A DNA stretch of 64,000 nt from Bacillus sp. Y1 (GTDB lineage Bacteria > Bacillota > Bacilli > Bacillales > Cytobacillaceae). The position numbers were made by a program, and so were the translations under genes. Of the stretch, positions 63,842 through 64,000 are shown piece by piece. Below the pieces are notes generated by a model that did no database searches, was not told where the DNA came from, and saw only the letters and a list, made by a program, of their open reading frames with translations. How positions within the stretch are numbered: the stretch's first letter is position 1; every line of letters starts with the position of its first letter. The stretch lies in NCBI RefSeq assembly GCF_003586445.1, contig NZ_CP030028.1, positions 3,424,501 through 3,488,500 on the forward strand. The letters run 5' to 3'.

Positions 63842-64000
63842 ATGAATGAAATAAATGTTTCATTATATAGCTTACTTATACAAGAATTTATAGATAAAGA
63901 AAATATACAGAAAATAAAAGCAGGTACAACTATATTTAATGAAAGAGATTCAGTGAGTCATATTTATATTCTATTACAGGGAAGTCTGTCTCTTGGAAGA
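63842..64000 (+). CDS. Crp/Fnr-family regulator, N-terminal part
   Basis: 53 codons before the window ends. The sequence reaches KIKAGTTIFNERDSVSHIYIL and LQGSLSLGR, the opening of a cyclic-nucleotide-binding (CAP_ED) beta-barrel. No N-terminal cysteine cluster of the kind found in Fnr is present. The HTH lies outside the window. The start follows AGGAGAGAAAGGGCGGG. Divergent from sodA; B. subtilis has no such gene here. Confidence 0.75.
   Translation, partial: MNEINVSLYSLLIQEFIDKENIQKIKAGTTIFNERDSVSHIYILLQGSLSLGR

Overview
The window is a stretch of chromosome from a low-GC, endospore-forming, naturally competent Bacillaceae bacterium. The evidence is the complete spoIIIA operon, a spore photoproduct lyase, a GerA-family germination gene and a complete comGA-comGG operon. 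The gene order follows the Bacillus subtilis yqg-yqh region (sodA, yqgE, pbpA, pst, yqgM-yqgZ, comG, yqhG/H, gcv, lipM, yqhL, yqhO-T, efp, spoIIIA, accBC, yqhY) almost end to end, so most genes are named by sequence plus position. No phage, plasmid or insertion sequence was recognised. Species cannot be assigned from the sequence alone.

Layout. 1-2.1 kb: end of the accB-accC-yqhY fatty-acid operon, with a candidate FapR-like operator. 2.2-6.1 kb: a forward block not in the B. subtilis order, holding an SDR oxidoreductase, a divergent QueA homologue, a truncated VOC gene and a GAF histidine kinase with its NarL-type regulator. 6.1-11.3 kb: spoIIIAA-AH behind a sigma-E-like promoter. 11.4-17.2 kb: SIMPL protein, efp, yqhT, yqhR, yqhP, patatin-like yqhO and splB. 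17.3-20.2 kb: nrdJ (B12-dependent ribonucleotide reductase), interrupted by a 321-nt group I intron and preceded by a pair of NrdR-box-like sites. 20.6-26.2 kb: lipM, the rhodanese yqhL and gcvT-gcvPA-gcvPB under a tandem glycine riboswitch. 26.4-33.1 kb: yqhH, yqhG, yqzE and the comG operon. The sinIR/tapA-sipW-tasA matrix block found at this place in B. subtilis is absent.

33.2-49.6 kb: tRNA-Gln, two structured repeats, mgsR, an HTH regulator with cysteine motifs, small membrane proteins, a MidA-type methyltransferase, yqgX, yqgU, yqgT, yqgS, glcK/yqgQ, a lone GerA-type subunit, the rhomboid gluP, ldh, a DUF92 protein, yqgN and rpmG. 49.7-53.5 kb: a four-gene glycan cluster (DUF4912, GT4, sugar nucleotidyltransferase with a vestigial phosphomannomutase tail, unknown protein). 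53.8-59.4 kb: yqzD/yqzC-like genes, then pstS-pstC-pstA-pstB-phoU behind a Pho box. 59.4-64 kb: pbpA, yqgE, sodA and the start of a Crp/Fnr-like gene.

The most notable element is the group I intron in nrdJ. Its P1, P3, P4, P5, P7, P7.1, P7.2 and P8 pairings can be read directly, and removing it restores the reading frame exactly.
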